Shown piece after piece: positions 63,144-64,000 of a DNA stretch of 64,000 bases. Each line of letters opens with the position of its first letter. Within the stretch, counting starts at the first letter, position 1. Below the pieces are notes generated by a model, which did not search any database, was not told where the DNA came from, and saw only the letters and a program-made list of their open reading frames with translations. A program made the position numbers and the translations under genes. This DNA is from Sphingomonas sp. (GTDB lineage Bacteria; Pseudomonadota; Alphaproteobacteria; Sphingomonadales; Sphingomonadaceae), in contig JABDNH010000025.1 in assembly GCA_013001055.1 (NCBI GenBank), positions 1 to 64,000 on the forward strand, given 5' to 3'.

Positions 63144-63999
63144 ATTCGCCCACCTCGTAGCTGCTTGTGTCCAGGCCTCTCGTAACTTCGACCCGTGGTT
63201 TGGGCGGCGGTGCTGGTCGTGCCGATGCCGCCGGGCGGGTGAATCGTCGCGTCGGACGCGCCACCGCCTGCGTCGGCTCCGGCACGGAGGCCGTCGCTCC
63301 TTCGTAAGCACCACGCTGCAGCTCGTAGCGCAGGTCGTTGAGGCTTACCGTTTCCACGGTCTGTATATTTTCTTCGACACCCGGCTTGCGCAGCACGAGG
63401 CTGAGCTGTCCGAGCTGTTGGCCGAGCGCGAGCTTCTGCGCATCGACGGGGGTCACCTCCAGCGTGGCAGTGCTGGACACCGCCGGCTGGTTCGAATCCT
63501 GCGCGCGCTGGTCCATCGCGATGACGCGAACATTCTGCAGCAACACGTCGGTTACCTGCTGCGACCCGGTGATCGACTGACGCGTGATCAGCACGTCTAC
63601 CGAATCGTTTGGCTGGATGAAGCCCGCGACGCTCGACACGGCGTTCACGCTGACGGTGGCGGCGCGCATGCCCGGCGGCAGTGTCGCCGCGATCGAGGCA
63701 CCCTCGCCCTCACCCGTGAGGTCGGCAGCCAGCAGTGGCTGGTTGACCTGGATCGGACGCAGCGCATGGCGCGTCTTGCCTTCAGGAAACAGCGTTTCGA
63801 AATCGGAAAATGTGCCCGGCGGCAAGGCATTGGTCGGATAGCTTATGAATCGCACGCGGTCGCGCGTGATTTCAGTGCCGTAGCCCAACGGAGCAGATGC
63901 GACGGCGACCTGGGTGCGCTCGCCAGCGGCTTCCTGCGCCGCGATGCGCCCCTCTTGCCCCGTGAGATAGCTGTTGACGAGATAGACGGCGATGATGCC
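63133..63999 (-). CDS. cpaB: Flp pilus assembly protein CpaB/RcpC (5' end outside window)
   Basis: 288 codons of CpaB are visible; the frame stays open to the right edge, where it reads GIIAVYLVNSYLTGQEGRIA, part of the N-terminal membrane helix, so only the first few residues are missing. The SAF domain (QVNQPLLAADLTGEGEGASI and TVSVNAVSSVAGFIQPNDSV) and the RcpC region (SVDVLITRQSITGSQQVTDV) follow, then a Pro/Arg-rich tail. It probably braces the secretin in the periplasm. The Flp pilin gene would be expected beyond the right edge. Confidence 0.93.
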   Translation of the reverse strand, partial: GIIAVYLVNSYLTGQEGRIAAQEAAGERTQVAVASAPLGYGTEITRDRVRFISYPTNALPPGTFSDFETLFPEGKTRHALRPIQVNQPLLAADLTGEGEGASIAATLPPGMRAATVSVNAVSSVAGFIQPNDSVDVLITRQSITGSQQVTDVLLQNVRVIAMDQRAQDSNQPAVSSTATLEVTPVDAQKLALGQQLGQLSLVLRKPGVEENIQTVETVSLNDLRYELQRGAYEGATASVPEPTQAVARPTRRFTRPAASARPAPPPKPRVEVTRGLDTSSYEVGEYED

Positions 64000-64000
64000 G

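Overview
The window is GC-rich alphaproteobacterial chromosome, most likely from a member of the Sphingomonadales. The evidence is an outer-membrane TonB receptor with a poly-proline tail, a compact SUF operon led by an Rrf2 regulator, a two-gene ergothioneine set, a tad/cpa pilus cluster of alphaproteobacterial order, and gene contents and neighbours familiar from sphingomonads. The genus cannot be named from this sequence. Genes are packed tightly, many joined by 1-11 bp start/stop overlaps. The longest gene-free stretch is about 255 bp (7488-7742). I see no tRNA, rRNA, insertion sequence, prophage or CRISPR array.

Layout. 1-4.3 kb: the 3' part of mutS, then glnD, ending in a hairpin terminator. 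4.4-12.7 kb, minus strand: a TonB-dependent receptor, infC with an ATA start and its own terminator, a chemoreceptor and thrS. 12.8-19.6 kb, plus strand: a small module (58-residue membrane peptide, five- or six-helix membrane protein, XRE regulator, secreted hydrolase) behind a promoter with a perfect dyad, then a DUF898/M48 protease pair, a second hydrolase, a TPR protein, gloB and a lipoprotein. 19.6-24.1 kb, minus strand: an acyl-CoA ligase, gamma-glutamyltransferase and pyrD. 24.2-26.1 kb: a DUF885 lipoprotein. 26.1-31.7 kb: a complete overlapping SUF Fe-S operon (rrf2, sufB, a 59-codon gene, sufC, sufD, sufS, a DUF59 protein and an A-type carrier). 31.7-34.0 kb: a subtilisin-type autotransporter lipoprotein on the minus strand. 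34.1-39.7 kb: a HAD nucleotidase with dapD, a TlpA thioredoxin, an LptM-like lipoprotein with galU, an HNH protein, gluQ, a HIG1-like peptide and a cobalamin adenosyltransferase. 39.8-44.5 kb: egtB-egtD, then yggT-folD-hypothetical-marC. 44.5-49.3 kb: envelope genes (a polytopic GT-C-like protein, GtrA, Cfa-type methyltransferase, a GT87-like protein). 49.2-64 kb, minus strand: rlmN and a tad/cpa cluster that runs off the right edge inside cpaB.

Functional themes. The SUF operon is the clearest regulated unit: a nearly perfect 35-bp dyad resembling an IscR-type site sits on the start of the Rrf2 gene, which implies Fe-S-responsive autoregulation. The tad cluster encodes secretin, ATPase, platform proteins, pseudopilins and prepilin peptidase, but no major Flp pilin lies in the window. 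The most novel-looking items are the XRE/membrane-peptide module, the 59-residue SUF-embedded protein, the coiled-coil insertion and cysteine/poly-proline tail of the TonB receptor, and the glycine-rich lipoprotein at the CpaD position.
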